In this document: in pieces, positions 23,735 to 33,039 of the stretch
Numbering within the stretch: the stretch's first letter is position 1
Layout: each line of letters begins with the position of its first letter
DNA from: Gloeocapsopsis dulcis
GTDB taxonomy: Bacteria; Cyanobacteriota; Cyanobacteriia; Cyanobacteriales; Chroococcidiopsidaceae
Assembly (NCBI RefSeq): GCF_032163395.1
Contig: NZ_CP119968.1
Span: 3,002,001-3,066,000 of the forward strand
DNA: 64,000 bases
Direction: 5' to 3'
Translations under genes and position numbers: made by a program
Notes under the pieces: generated by a model
What the model was told of the DNA's origin: nothing
The model's input: the letters and a program-made list of their open reading frames with translations, nothing else
Database searches by the model: none

Positions 23735-25840
23735 GTGAAAATATCGTTTTCTTTATTTTGGATTACATTACTAAATTTAGCTTTTACGACTTTTGCATTG
23801 ACTGCTGTGGCAGAAGAAACGCAACAAAGTTTAAATAATACTATATCTAAAACAACTTTATTAAAACTTTTACGACAATATCGGTCTAATATTCCTCAAC
23901 TTAGTGAAGTCAAACAACCACATACAAGAGCAGAATTATTAACTCAGCAGCTACCAACAATTAATAGTCCATCCGAACCTATCATCGTAGATGATGAAAT
24001 TTTAATTGAAGTAGAAGGCGTACGAGACACCTTTCCTACTACCTCGACGCCGATTTATGAATTTACTGAAGAAGACATTCAAAGGCAAAGACCTAACAGC
24101 TTAGCCGAAGTATTACGCAACTTACCAGGTTTTGCAATTAATGATGTTGGCTTTGGTGCAGATATCCATACAGGGACATTCTACCGAGGAAATTCAATTA
24201 ATCAATCAGTATTTCTCCTCAATGGTAGACCGATTAATACTAACATCAGCACCTATCACGGTAACATTGATCTTAATAGCATTCCCGTTGATGCAATTGA
24301 AAGAGTAGAACTCTCAAGTGGTACAAGCTCAACTTTATACGGTTCAGAAGCTTTTGGTGGTGTTGTCAATATTATTACTAAACAGGGACCAGATCCTCGG
24401 TTCAATGGTTTAGCAGAATTTGGTTCATACGATCGCTCTAATTATCGTGCTAGCTATGGTGGAACTTTTGGTTCTCTCCGGCTAAATTTTGGTTACGAAT
24501 ACTTCTCTGCTGAAAACCGTTATCCGGTTCCAGAAAGCGCAGCAAACCGCGATGCTGAAGGATTATTGTTTAATGGAGATACTGCAACAAGTAATTATTA
24601 TGGTAGTGCTGTTTTAGAGTTGGATGATAATAATACACTAAGTTTAGATGCCTACAAAATTAGTAGTCGTCGTGGTTTACTTTATTTTGGTTTTCCTCTC
24701 CAAAGAGATCGCTTAGATCATGATGTTTTGAATATTGGTTTATCATGGCGAAGTTTACTCAATGGTAGTGAAAATTCCATTTTAAGAACAACGCTTTCTT
24801 ATAACCAAGACTACTTTAGTACCTACGGTCCCACACAAAACATTTTTTATCGTCAAGGTATCCTCAACTCACAATCAATTGCAGCACGAGTAGAACACGA
24901 ATGGCAATTTAATCCAACAAATAACTTGCGCTGGGGATTAGATTTACGCAATCGATATTTAAATGGCGATGTTTTAAGTACTGCTCCTGATAAAATAGCC
25001 CTGAATGAAACCGAATATCACGAAAGATTTGAAGGTGCGTTATTTGCGTTAAATACTTGGAATATTAATAATGCTTGGCAAGCTGAATTAGGACTCAGAC
25101 AGAATGTTACGAGTGAATACGGTAGTTATTTAAATCCAAGTGTCGGTTTACGCTGGGAGTTGAGTCCGAATGTTGCGCTACGTGGTAGCTGGGTTTCTGT
25201 ACAGCGCAACCCTGGTTTAGATCAGCTATATGTTTATGATACCGTTCATAATTGGCTACCAAACCCAGACTTAGAACCCGAAACAGGTTCGTCATGGACA
25301 GCAGGCGTTGATGTCCAATTTGCAACTAATTTGACAGGACAATTTACGTATTTTGGTAGTAGTTTAAGCGATCGCCTCGGAATTCAGGTTGGACGCTGGG
25401 CAAATATTGGGTTAGTCAATACTAACGGGCTAGAAGCAGCGCTACGATGGCAAATTGCTCCCCAGTGGTCAACATTTCTTAACTATACCTACACAGATGC
25501 TAGAATTGCCAGTGGTATTGAACAAGGATTACAACTCGGTTTTGTCCCCTACTCTGTTGCACAACTAGGAATTGGTTATCAATCTGAAGGATGGCAAGTT
25601 AATTTGTTTGCGAGTTACTTCAGTGGTGCGCGTCGGGCGTTTTTTAACACTCCTGGTGATAGTAACACTGATTTTTCCCCATCTTGGTTGAATTTAGATG
25701 TTGGGGTGCAAATTCCTTTACTTAGCAATCTCGCGCTAACATTGTATGTAGAGAACTTGGCTGATGTTGCCTACGAGAAATCAAACCGGATTTATCATCC
25801 TGGAAGGACATATCGTATAGGTATCACCTCTGATTTCTAA
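23735..25840 (+). CDS. TonB-dependent outer-membrane receptor
   Basis: The GTG at 23735 (KISFSLFWITLLNLAF) starts a signal peptide; the longer ORF from 23687 reads an unlikely leader. After a linker comes the plug domain (about residues 105-230: SLAEVLRNLPGFAIND, FLLNGRPINTN, DAIERVELSSGTSSTLYGSEAFGGVVNIIT), then a beta-barrel ending RTYRIGITSDF with the terminal aromatic expected for barrel insertion. The mature part is about 670 residues. A TonB box may lie near DEILIEVEGVRD. The cargo (siderophore, cobalamin or other) cannot be told from sequence. Its own TonB-ExbB-ExbD set and a BlaI/M56 pair are adjacent. Confidence 0.92.
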   Translation: MKISFSLFWITLLNLAFTTFALTAVAEETQQSLNNTISKTTLLKLLRQYRSNIPQLSEVKQPHTRAELLTQQLPTINSPSEPIIVDDEILIEVEGVRDTFPTTSTPIYEFTEEDIQRQRPNSLAEVLRNLPGFAINDVGFGADIHTGTFYRGNSINQSVFLLNGRPINTNISTYHGNIDLNSIPVDAIERVELSSGTSSTLYGSEAFGGVVNIITKQGPDPRFNGLAEFGSYDRSNYRASYGGTFGSLRLNFGYEYFSAENRYPVPESAANRDAEGLLFNGDTATSNYYGSAVLELDDNNTLSLDAYKISSRRGLLYFGFPLQRDRLDHDVLNIGLSWRSLLNGSENSILRTTLSYNQDYFSTYGPTQNIFYRQGILNSQSIAARVEHEWQFNPTNNLRWGLDLRNRYLNGDVLSTAPDKIALNETEYHERFEGALFALNTWNINNAWQAELGLRQNVTSEYGSYLNPSVGLRWELSPNVALRGSWVSVQRNPGLDQLYVYDTVHNWLPNPDLEPETGSSWTAGVDVQFATNLTGQFTYFGSSLSDRLGIQVGRWANIGLVNTNGLEAALRWQIAPQWSTFLNYTYTDARIASGIEQGLQLGFVPYSVAQLGIGYQSEGWQVNLFASYFSGARRAFFNTPGDSNTDFSPSWLNLDVGVQIPLLSNLALTLYVENLADVAYEKSNRIYHPGRTYRIGITSDF

Positions 25841-25942
25841 CGACAAAATAGTAGCACCAAGACAAATATAAAATTGTGGTGTGGGCATCCTGCCTGCCAA
25901 TGTTAGGTCGCAGAAAGCTCAAACTCCTTATTCAGCAACACT

Positions 25943-26245
25943 ATGCGAGCCAGAATCGAAAATATGGTTCTTTTCCTTCACCATGAGGATGTGCCAAGTT
26001 TCAAAAAAGGTGGCTCAGTAGTACGCAATAGTTATTTTTGGGCATTACGATCAATTGCTGGTCAAGCTTCGCGGTATCGTGACTGGGAATACGAATCTGA
26101 GGTGTGGCTAGCTCTCTATCGTATGCTATTGTCTTTTTCAGAGTCGGGTTATTTGGGCTTGAAAGAAACAACACTAGAATTTCCCCTAAATCAAGGTAAA
26201 ATTCCTGCAGTTTTACGACCTATTGCTACTTGGCAAGAAGAGTAA
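25943..26245 (+). CDS. Small conserved hypothetical protein
   Basis: The 100-residue ORF (RARIENMVLFLHHEDVPSF...) has no membrane segment or signal. It is rich in aromatic residues (SYFWALRSIAGQASRYRDWEYESEVWLALYR), suggesting a small helical globular protein. Codon use looks like neighbouring genes and an ATG starts it. I recognise no family. It precedes another unknown gene on the same strand. Confidence 0.5.
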   Translation: MRARIENMVLFLHHEDVPSFKKGGSVVRNSYFWALRSIAGQASRYRDWEYESEVWLALYRMLLSFSESGYLGLKETTLEFPLNQGKIPAVLRPIATWQEE

Positions 26246-26408
26246 TGTGTTTGATACTCTACCTAAGATTGATCGGTGTTTCTACGTAAGAGCTTTACTA
26301 TGCATGGAATTTACATAAAGTTTTAAAGAATCCATGCGAGCCTACATAGACAAGATTGGTGATTATACGTATATTCTTATACATTAAGCTACCGCAATTA
26401 AGACTGCT

Positions 26409-27377
26409 ATGCCTATTTTAGAAATTCAACGCGCAGAAAAAATTCATGACTATATCCAGAAACTAGAAAAACTCACAAATTTACCGCTGAGGAGTTCTCC
26501 AGTTATTCTGAGTTCACCGCGTCAACAAATTTCCTTAGAACTTCCTAAGGAAGTTAAGCAATCTTATGAATATGTTGAGCAACTATACGAAGATATTAGT
26601 GAACACGAACTACTTTTTAAAGCAATTAAAACAGGATGGGAGTATATTAATTCCGGTTACAAGATGTTTCCTGTTAGTAAAGAAGAGTATTTTCAACAAA
26701 TTAATAAGTCTTATGTTTTTCAAGTTGCTCAAGAACGAGGCTATAGCGTTAGCGAAAATTACTTGAAAGAGCATAAATTTTGCTATGGACAGTATGAAAT
26801 GTACTATGCCGTCCACGAAATAATGCAACGTAATGCCTTTGACTTTTTACTGAGTAAATCCTATTCTCAAAATTTTATTTATACTTACGCGAACTGGTAT
26901 AAGTGTGTTAAATTAATTTCTGCTCAATTTATTATTCCTCTTATAAGTACAGTTCAAAAAAACCCCCATGTTTTAGATCAATTATGGGTAGTTTCTCACA
27001 ATATCAATCAACTCCGATTGTTAGGACTAGAAATTGTAGGAGAAGGTGAGTTTTTAAGTAGAAATCAGCAAAAAACAAACAATACTATACTCTTAAACCA
27101 GTTAGGATATGAGATTTATCAAGTTGCGAGTTGGTGGTGTCGTGTAGATCCTTATCGCGTTATTTGTGAATTTCTCAAAGCATCAGGGATTTTTCCAGAT
27201 GCAACTAAGTATCTCATTGGCGCTGAACTGAGTACGATAGATGAATACGTATGTGGAATTTGTCATGCACCGATGGTAAGGTGGGGTTGGGATTGGATTC
27301 AACCTTATCAAATTGGTAATAAGACAGTATTGGCGCATAAAGATTGTGTAGCCCGCAATCATCATGCTGGGCACTAA
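26409..27377 (+). CDS. Hypothetical protein with a C-terminal zinc-binding-like motif
   Basis: The 322-residue protein is mostly helical by composition, rich in Tyr and Gln. Near the end C282-x2-C285 (CGIC) and H310-x2-C313 (HKDC) could bind one zinc ion in a treble-clef or ribbon fold, with an aromatic loop WGWDWIQPY between. No membrane segment or known catalytic motif is seen. AT-rich codons differ somewhat from the neighbouring permease. Its stop overlaps the converging pit gene by four bases. Function unknown. Confidence 0.6.
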   Translation: MPILEIQRAEKIHDYIQKLEKLTNLPLRSSPVILSSPRQQISLELPKEVKQSYEYVEQLYEDISEHELLFKAIKTGWEYINSGYKMFPVSKEEYFQQINKSYVFQVAQERGYSVSENYLKEHKFCYGQYEMYYAVHEIMQRNAFDFLLSKSYSQNFIYTYANWYKCVKLISAQFIIPLISTVQKNPHVLDQLWVVSHNINQLRLLGLEIVGEGEFLSRNQQKTNNTILLNQLGYEIYQVASWWCRVDPYRVICEFLKASGIFPDATKYLIGAELSTIDEYVCGICHAPMVRWGWDWIQPYQIGNKTVLAHKDCVARNHHAGH

Positions 27378-28618
27378 AGAAAATAACGCGCAATCGCAAA
27401 GATCGTTGCACCCAACAATGCACCAGCAGGAACTGTAATTAACCATGCCATGATGATGCCCTGCACAGTTTTAAATTGAATTGACTTATTACCTTGTACA
27501 AGCCCAATTCCGACAACTCCACCAACAAGGGCATGGGAGGTAGAAACCGGAATTCCCAGCCGCGAAGCGAGTAAAATTGTCGTTGCAGTGGCAAGTTCAG
27601 CACAGAAACCTGCACTCGGTTGTAGTGGAATAATCCCTTCTCCAATCGTGGCAATGACTTTTTTACCCCAAATCGCTAATCCTGTAACAATCCCTGCACC
27701 ACCCAAAACTAAAATCCACAGAGGAATCGTAATACCATCTACAGGAACAGTACTATTCAAACTGATATAGTTGATTACGGCTAGAGGCGCGATCGCATTT
27801 CCCACATCGTTAGAACCATGGGCAAATGCCACGAAACACGCACTCAATAGCTGAAATTTAGCTAGCTGTTTTTCAACTTGAATGTTGTCTTGCTTCGCAC
27901 CATTAAGTTGTTTCCAACTAACCATTGTCAGTGAAATTGCCGCGATCGCACCAATGCCGATTGGTAGATCGTGCTTAGGAATATTCCAGTGCAGTTGTTC
28001 GTGAAAATATGTATAGATTGGTTGACTTATTTTTGGCAATGCGATGATGCCGAAAACACTCAAAAGTGCAGTACTTAACCAAGGAATCCACTCATTTAAC
28101 TGTTGGATAGAATTTTGACGATCGAGAATCGAGGATTTGATGATGCGATAAAACAAAGCTGCAATTGTGCCACTAATCAGTGGAGTGACAACCCACGCTA
28201 AAGAAATAGTACCAATTAATGACCAATCAATTGCTTGAACACCAACAGCTACCCAAGTAAAACCTGCGATCGCGCCAACAACTGCATGAGATGAAGATAC
28301 CGGAAAGCCCCGCGATGTTGCAATTTGCAACCATAATCCAGCTGCTAGCAGTACTGAAAACATTCCAATTAACAAAACCTGCGGTTGTGCAGCAAAAAAA
28401 CTCGGATTAATAATTTTAGTTGCTAAGGTTTCTGATACCTCATGACCAAATAATACAGCACCAGCAAATTCTAAAACTCCAGCAATAATCAAGGCTTGGC
28501 GGAGGGTAACAGCTTTTGAACCAACAGAGGTTCCCATAGCGTTAGCAACATCGTTTGCTCCTAAATTCCAAGCAACATAAAATGCCAGTAATGCGGTTAA
28601 TCCTAGCTGTAATATCAT
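27374..28618 (-). CDS. Inorganic phosphate transporter, Pit family
   Basis: The 414-residue protein has about ten membrane helices and the two PiT signature blocks: AWNLGANDVANAMGTSVGSKA near the N-terminus and CFVAFAHGSNDVGNAIAPLAV in the middle, with repeats GFPVSSSHAVVGAI and GIPVSTSHALVGGV. Pit carriers import metal-phosphate with protons at low affinity; some relatives move sulphate or sodium-phosphate. The tail-to-tail overlap with the upstream unknown gene is four bases. No PhoU-like gene lies nearby. Confidence 0.92.
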   Translation of the reverse strand: MILQLGLTALLAFYVAWNLGANDVANAMGTSVGSKAVTLRQALIIAGVLEFAGAVLFGHEVSETLATKIINPSFFAAQPQVLLIGMFSVLLAAGLWLQIATSRGFPVSSSHAVVGAIAGFTWVAVGVQAIDWSLIGTISLAWVVTPLISGTIAALFYRIIKSSILDRQNSIQQLNEWIPWLSTALLSVFGIIALPKISQPIYTYFHEQLHWNIPKHDLPIGIGAIAAISLTMVSWKQLNGAKQDNIQVEKQLAKFQLLSACFVAFAHGSNDVGNAIAPLAVINYISLNSTVPVDGITIPLWILVLGGAGIVTGLAIWGKKVIATIGEGIIPLQPSAGFCAELATATTILLASRLGIPVSTSHALVGGVVGIGLVQGNKSIQFKTVQGIIMAWLITVPAGALLGATIFAIARYFL

Positions 28619-28674
28619 TTTGCTTTAAGGTTGCTACAAATGAGGAGCAGAGAAGAATACTCTTTTCTATCTAT

Positions 28675-28704
28675 TCAAAACTCAAAACTCAAAACTCAAA
28701 ACTA
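28675..28704. repeat. CAAAACT heptamer tandem repeat
   Basis: Four consecutive CAAAACT units lie between the pit and ABC permease genes. They are the complement of the TTTTGAG tract near maf. Confidence 0.8.
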
Positions 28705-28712
28705 ACCACTAC

Positions 28713-29597
28713 TCACCTCTGCTTGCGCCAGTGGGGATTAATAAATTCACTTAAGCCTTCACCTAACAAGGATAGTCCAACAACAAGTAATGTTAATGCC
28801 ATTCCTGGGAAAAAGGCTGTCCACCAAATGCCAGTAGGTAGTGCTTGTAATGCTTGACGTAAATCGTGTCCCCATTCAGGAACTCTTGGCGGCAAACCTT
28901 GTCCCAGAAATCCCAAACTTCCTAGCGTTAAAATCGCATCGGCAGCATTTAGGGTAAACAATACTGGAACACTCTGAATCACATTCAAAAATAAGTATCG
29001 CGAAATCACTCGCCAAGTTGATGCTCCCATAGCTTGAGCAGCTTCGACAAATAATTCAGTTTTGACACTCACAGTATGATTGCGCACGACCCGATAATAC
29101 TGCGGTATATAGGAAATACTGATAGCGATCGCTGCATTAAATATTCCTCTACCTACAACAAACGCCAGTGTAATCGACAGTAATAATCCTGGGAGAGTGT
29201 AGATTGTATCCATTAAAAATAGCAAAGTGCGATCTAAGCTACCGCCTAAATACCCACTCACAAGTCCTAATGGCACACCAATAACCAAACTCAACACCGT
29301 AGCAAGAACAACAACTTGCAAAGCTACCTGCGTACCATACAGCGTTCGGGAAAAAACATCGTAACCTTCGCGATTTGTGCCAAACCAGTACTGTGCTGAA
29401 GGTGGTACATGACTAGGATTATTCAACGATTCCAGTGGATTTTGAATCCATCCCCAAGCCTGGAACACAGGAGCGAAGATAGCAATTAGTACAAAAGTCA
29501 GGGTCATAATAAACCCAATGCGCATCAGTTGTCGCGAGACACTGGAATTGCTAGACGATTTTAAACGCAGCGGAAGTGGGTGTTTGGTTACAGCCAT
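28713..29597 (-). CDS. ABC transporter permease, DppC/OppC type
   Basis: The ATG at 29597 (MAVTKHPLPLRLK) gives 294 residues; the ORF extends upstream to 29684 without support. A cytoplasmic N-terminus leads to a first helix (LMRIGFIMTLTFVLIAIFAP), then YWFGTNREGYDVFSRTLYGTQ and the permease core with the EAA-type loop VEAAQAMGASTWRVISRYLFLNVIQ. It is the second permease subunit for oligopeptide, dipeptide or nickel import. No OppB, ATPase or binding protein is next to it; the two family-5 binding proteins at 5-9 kb could belong to the same scattered system (inference). Confidence 0.9.
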   Translation of the reverse strand: MAVTKHPLPLRLKSSSNSSVSRQLMRIGFIMTLTFVLIAIFAPVFQAWGWIQNPLESLNNPSHVPPSAQYWFGTNREGYDVFSRTLYGTQVALQVVVLATVLSLVIGVPLGLVSGYLGGSLDRTLLFLMDTIYTLPGLLLSITLAFVVGRGIFNAAIAISISYIPQYYRVVRNHTVSVKTELFVEAAQAMGASTWRVISRYLFLNVIQSVPVLFTLNAADAILTLGSLGFLGQGLPPRVPEWGHDLRQALQALPTGIWWTAFFPGMALTLLVVGLSLLGEGLSEFINPHWRKQR

Positions 29598-29695
29598 CGA
29601 TGTTTGCACAATGAGCAGGATCTGCTGACCATTTTTACAGAATTGTCTTCGTTTTTGGCAAGAGTTGAGCGATTGAAATCGCATCTACAAAAACA

Positions 29696-29715
29696 AAGTC
29701 CGCCTACGCGGACTT
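29696..29715. repeat. Hairpin repeat AAGTCCGC/GCGGACTT
   Basis: A perfect 8-bp stem with loop CTAC lies between the NTRC and ABC permease genes. The copy at 19217-19236 has AC/GT where this one has GC/GC, so pairing is kept while sequence changes. Confidence 0.75.
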
Positions 29716-29740
29716 ACATTGATAACTTTGACGAACAAAA

Positions 29741-31108
29741 TTACAAATTGGCTTCAATTAACTGGCGGTATTGACTTTTTTGTTTGATACCTTTAACTTC
29801 CATTAATAGTTCTTGATTTTTGAACAATTGAATGGTTGGTGTTCCCGAGACTCCAGCCGTTTCTGCAATATCACGCTCTTTGTCGATGTCAATCTCGATA
29901 AAGTGGATTTTGCCGTCAAACTCATCTACTACTTTATTGAGAATTGGTTTTAAGGTGTGACAAGGACCGCATCCAGGTGCAACGTACTTAACCATCATTA
30001 GGCGATCGCTCTCGTGGAACAATTTCCGTAAAGCATAACCACCTTGATGACGTGTTGCACTTAAATCAAATTCACCATTCTGCTCTGTCTTGACTGCTTC
30101 GTGAACTAACTCATTATCTAAATGTAAGTTTCCCGCTTGATGAAATTCTTGAATCAAACCATTGGAAGACAACCAGCGTTCAGCTAACATTGCTGCCATA
30201 CAACCCGAACCCGCCGCTGTGATTGCTTGACGGTATTCATGATCTTGGACGTCACCTGCGGCGAAGACACCTTCAACACTTGTTTCTGGCGAACCAGGCT
30301 TGGTGACAACATAGCCTACATCATCAAGTTCAATTTGTCCTTGGAAGAGTGATGTATTTGGTTTATGACCAATAGCGTAAAATAGCCCTTTAGCATGAAT
30401 TTTACTTTCTTCGCCAGTTTGGGTATTGCGAACTTTCACGCCTTCCATATGCTTCTCATTCCCAAACACATCGATTGGTTCAGTATTCCAATGCACTTGA
30501 ATCTTGGGATTACTCAAAACACGGTCTTGCATTGCTTTACTTGCCCGCATTTTGTCACTTCTTACCAGCATGTGTACTTGCGAACCATACTTAGTCAGAT
30601 AAATTGATTCTTCAGCTGCGGAGTCTCCACCACCAGCAACTGCAAGTTCAGCACCATGAAAAATCGGTGTTGCACCATCGCAGATCGCACACGCCGAAAT
30701 TCCTCGACTCCAAAACTCACCTTCGCAGGGTAATCCTAACCGCTTTGCTGTCGCACCAGTTGCAATTACTACGCTATGCGTTTTAAACTCGCGCTCTTCT
30801 GAACGTACAGTAAATGGACGCTGACTTAAATCAACGTAGGTAACGTCTTCTGTATATAACTCAGCTCCCCAACGTTCGGCTTGTGCCTTCATCTGATCCA
30901 TTAAATCAGGTCCAGTGATTCCTTGGGGAAAGCCTGGGAAATTCTCTACTTCAGTCGTTGTCATGAGCTGTCCACCAGGCAAACCCCCAACTTGAAAGCC
31001 TTCAAATACAATCGGTTTGAGGTTAGCTCGTGCAGCATAAATCGCGGCGGTATACCCAGCTGGCCCAGAACCAATAATTACCAAGTTCTCTACTGTTGGA
31101 TTTGTCAT
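29741..31108 (-). CDS. NADPH-thioredoxin reductase fused to thioredoxin (NTRC)
   Basis: The 455-residue protein is a flavin thioredoxin reductase (FAD motif [20 protein letters not shown], active site CAICDG near residue 145, NADPH motif [13 protein letters not shown] closure [10 protein letters not shown]) joined to a C-terminal thioredoxin domain with active site C380-G-P-C383 and [11 protein letters not shown]. This fusion, known from cyanobacteria and chloroplasts as NTRC, uses NADPH to reduce 2-Cys peroxiredoxins and regulatory targets. Both redox pairs are intact. Confidence 0.94.
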   Translation of the reverse strand: MTNPTVENLVIIGSGPAGYTAAIYAARANLKPIVFEGFQVGGLPGGQLMTTTEVENFPGFPQGITGPDLMDQMKAQAERWGAELYTEDVTYVDLSQRPFTVRSEEREFKTHSVVIATGATAKRLGLPCEGEFWSRGISACAICDGATPIFHGAELAVAGGGDSAAEESIYLTKYGSQVHMLVRSDKMRASKAMQDRVLSNPKIQVHWNTEPIDVFGNEKHMEGVKVRNTQTGEESKIHAKGLFYAIGHKPNTSLFQGQIELDDVGYVVTKPGSPETSVEGVFAAGDVQDHEYRQAITAAGSGCMAAMLAERWLSSNGLIQEFHQAGNLHLDNELVHEAVKTEQNGEFDLSATRHQGGYALRKLFHESDRLMMVKYVAPGCGPCHTLKPILNKVVDEFDGKIHFIEIDIDKERDIAETAGVSGTPTIQLFKNQELLMEVKGIKQKSQYRQLIEANL

Positions 31109-31209
31109 GGATACTTACATGAACTCATAATGACTACGCTTAAATTAGTATAACAAAAAGTTACATATGGAGCTAGCAATACCGTTGCAGATTCTAAATT
31201 AAGTTAAAG

Positions 31210-31782
31210 TCAAAGAATATCTTGCAAATCCAAGACAAATCCTGGTAGAACATCTTCACCTGATAGGGTGACAGGTGAGTGTAATATTTCTACTGGTTGT
31301 CCTTGGCGATAGATTTCCACGCGCTGGTTTTTAGGGTCAATTAACCATCCTAAGCGTACGCCGTTGTCACAATATTCCTGCATTTTGGCTTGGGTGGTTT
31401 CTAAGTCATCGCTAGCAGACATCAACTCTACCGCAAAGTCAAAAGCTAAAGGCAAAAATTTATCTGGATCGGGGTTGAGAGCATCGATTCTTTCTTGTTT
31501 GACCCATGCTGCATCTGGAGAACGATTTGCTCCATTAGGTAGTTTAAAACCACTAGAAGAATCAAAGGTTACTCCAGTGCCATCATTTTCTGCCCAATTT
31601 GATAAACGTTGAGTGAGTTTAGAATTGCGCTTACCAGTTCCCCAACCAGTTGGTGGTGACATCACGATTTCCCCAGTGGCGGTGCGTTCTAATTTGAGGT
31701 CTGGATTTGCTTGACAAAGTTGATAAAACTGCTCATCTGTTAAATCAACAACCGAATGTAAATCTAGGGTAATAGCAGTCAT
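31210..31782 (-). CDS. Uma2-family (DUF820) putative endonuclease
   Basis: The 190-residue protein has the family pattern: LTDEQFYQLCQANPDLKLER, GEIVMSPPTGWGTGKRNSKL, RSPDAAWVKQER, FAVELMSASDDLETTQAKMQEY and GVRLGWLIDPKNQRVEIYR. The PD-(D/E)xK-like residues are P-D-A and E-L, with K in the helix following. Such proteins are numerous in cyanobacteria and their role is poorly known; nuclease function is by fold. A broken relative lies at 53463. This copy is intact and begins a toxin-antitoxin-rich island. Confidence 0.88.
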   Translation of the reverse strand: MTAITLDLHSVVDLTDEQFYQLCQANPDLKLERTATGEIVMSPPTGWGTGKRNSKLTQRLSNWAENDGTGVTFDSSSGFKLPNGANRSPDAAWVKQERIDALNPDPDKFLPLAFDFAVELMSASDDLETTQAKMQEYCDNGVRLGWLIDPKNQRVEIYRQGQPVEILHSPVTLSGEDVLPGFVLDLQDIL

Positions 31783-31847
31783 TGTTGCTACTCTCCAGCT
31801 TATTAATGCATCTATAAATATTGTGTGCCACTTAAGGTACTGCGCAG

Positions 31848-32081
31848 ATGTGATCGCAACCCTATGTTCCAGAAGATCTTTATCAGCGAATTAAAGAAAT
31901 TGCAGATCAGGAACGTCGCTCGGTAAATCAGCAAATTATTGTACTCTTAGAGCAGTCATTGCAGCAGAAGTGATCGCGAGTTGAAGTCTTAGCAAGTATC
32001 GATCAAAGAAACGCCACAATTGCCAAATGTGTCGGCATAACGCTTGACTCGGCTGAAATGATTGCAGAAGATCGCCGTTAA
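31848..32081 (+). pseudogene. Antitoxin (ribbon-helix-helix type) with in-frame stops
   Basis: One frame of 78 codons reads ATG-TGA-SQPYVPEDLYQRIKEIA..., then after LLEQSLQQK a second TGA (31971-31973), continuing RVEVLASIDQRNATIAK and ending AEMIAEDRR with TAA 32079-32081. Apart from the two stops the frame is coherent, like an antitoxin preceding a PIN toxin. Its TAA overlaps the next ATG as TAATG, the usual coupling in such pairs. Confidence 0.75.
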
Positions 32082-32245
32082 TGCTACTAGTGATTGACAG
32101 CAGTGTTTTAGCTAAATGGTTGTTTCCAGAACCATTGCAGTCACAAGCAAGGGTTGTACGTCAAGACTGGGAATCCTCTAGAGTGGAATTGATTACTCCT
32201 AACTTGATGTTTGTTGAAGTTGGTAAATTGGTTGACGTTGACTAA
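32081..32245 (+). pseudogene. PIN-domain toxin, N-terminal fragment
   Basis: The frame MLLVIDSSVLAKWLFPEPL is a PIN (VapC) start with its first catalytic Asp, and TPNLMFVEVGK covers the next motif. After about 48 residues the sequence jumps into a segment that is a copy of 37196-37620, and a stop follows at once. The rest of the toxin is gone; the junction is near 32225. Confidence 0.78.
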
Positions 32246-32379
32246 CTCTTTTGAATTGTAGACTGTTGTGGTAAGGAGCTTCGCGCCAGAGGTTGGTTGT
32301 AGGCTTTTGCAGCTTGTTCTTGCATAGATGTAGGAAGTTGGCGTTGCTTACGGAATGTTTTAGTTACACTCGATTGCAT
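32225..32379 (-). pseudogene. RelE-like toxin remnant (copy of the gene at 37081-37350)
   Basis: Read from the ATG at 32377-32379 the frame begins MQSSVTKTFRKQ like the intact toxin at 37350, then carries a 3-base deletion, a 4-base insertion that shifts the frame, and truncation at the junction with the PIN fragment. It covers only about the first half of the gene. Confidence 0.75.
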
Positions 32380-32382
32380 TAT

Positions 32383-32607
32383 TTAGACAGGAAAAACGTC
32401 ATCGAGTGGCACAGTTTCACCATTAGCAATCTCTTGTCGGATCGTAGCAGCCAGTCGATCCCATTGTTGATCGGTTGTTGCCTCAAAGCGAGTTCTCCAA
32501 GCTTGTTCATCTTGGAGTTCATTCAGAAGCTTAAGAGCGATCGCATCTTGCTGATCGTCTGAGCGTTTTTCGATTTCTGCGATTGCACGGCGAAGTAGTT
32601 CAGTCGT
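32383..32607 (-). pseudogene. Antitoxin copy whose ATG has become ACG
   Basis: The frame is otherwise open for 75 codons (TELLRRAIAEIEKRSDDQQDA... ending PLDDVFPV) and closely follows the intact antitoxin at 37354-37578. The start codon corresponding to ATG there is ACG here (32605-32607). It also has lost its functional toxin. Either it is dead or it uses a weak ACG start. Confidence 0.7.
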
Positions 32608-32700
32608 GTTTCAATCACAAAGCATTGTACAGTAGTATATTGAGTCAATTTTACCTAAGTTGTGTTGTTGGTATGCTAATTCGGGCGATTGCTGCTACTG

Positions 32701-32913
32701 TGCTTTGCGAGATCGCACCTTGATGTAAATTCTTTCATCCGCTATCCTGATATCGAGTGGTGCAAAATTGCTGGTTTACGAGACGTGCTGATTCACACTT
32801 ATTTTCGCCTCAGTACACCAATTTTGTGGGATGTTGTACGCAATAAAATACCACTTTTGCAAACGCAAGTTAGACAAGCCATCACTATCGAAACACAAGC
32901 AACAGATGGCTAA
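32701..32913 (+). pseudogene. HEPN (DUF86) toxin C-terminal remnant
   Basis: [23 protein letters not shown] keeps the R-x4-H-x-Y ribonuclease motif and continues to VVRNKIPLLQTQVRQAI. The N-terminal half and the cognate nucleotidyltransferase are missing; the sequence upstream matches the antitoxin promoter region instead. It is the counterpart of the broken gene at 36700-37054 and, unlike it, has no stop in the motif. Confidence 0.7.
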
Positions 32914-33039
32914 TGCATTTGGCTGATCGAAGAGGGTGATTGCGTTTAGCGCAGCACTTCTAGGTGATTGCCTATCTCTCACTTGTGGTAATAAAATTAA
33001 TATGCTATGTAAATAGATTTACTTAGAAGTAAAAAAGGC

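Noticed and set aside
23512-23735. Cobalamin riboswitch in front of the TonB-dependent receptor
   Set aside because: No B12-box-like sequence or suitable folded leader can be seen in the 220 bases.
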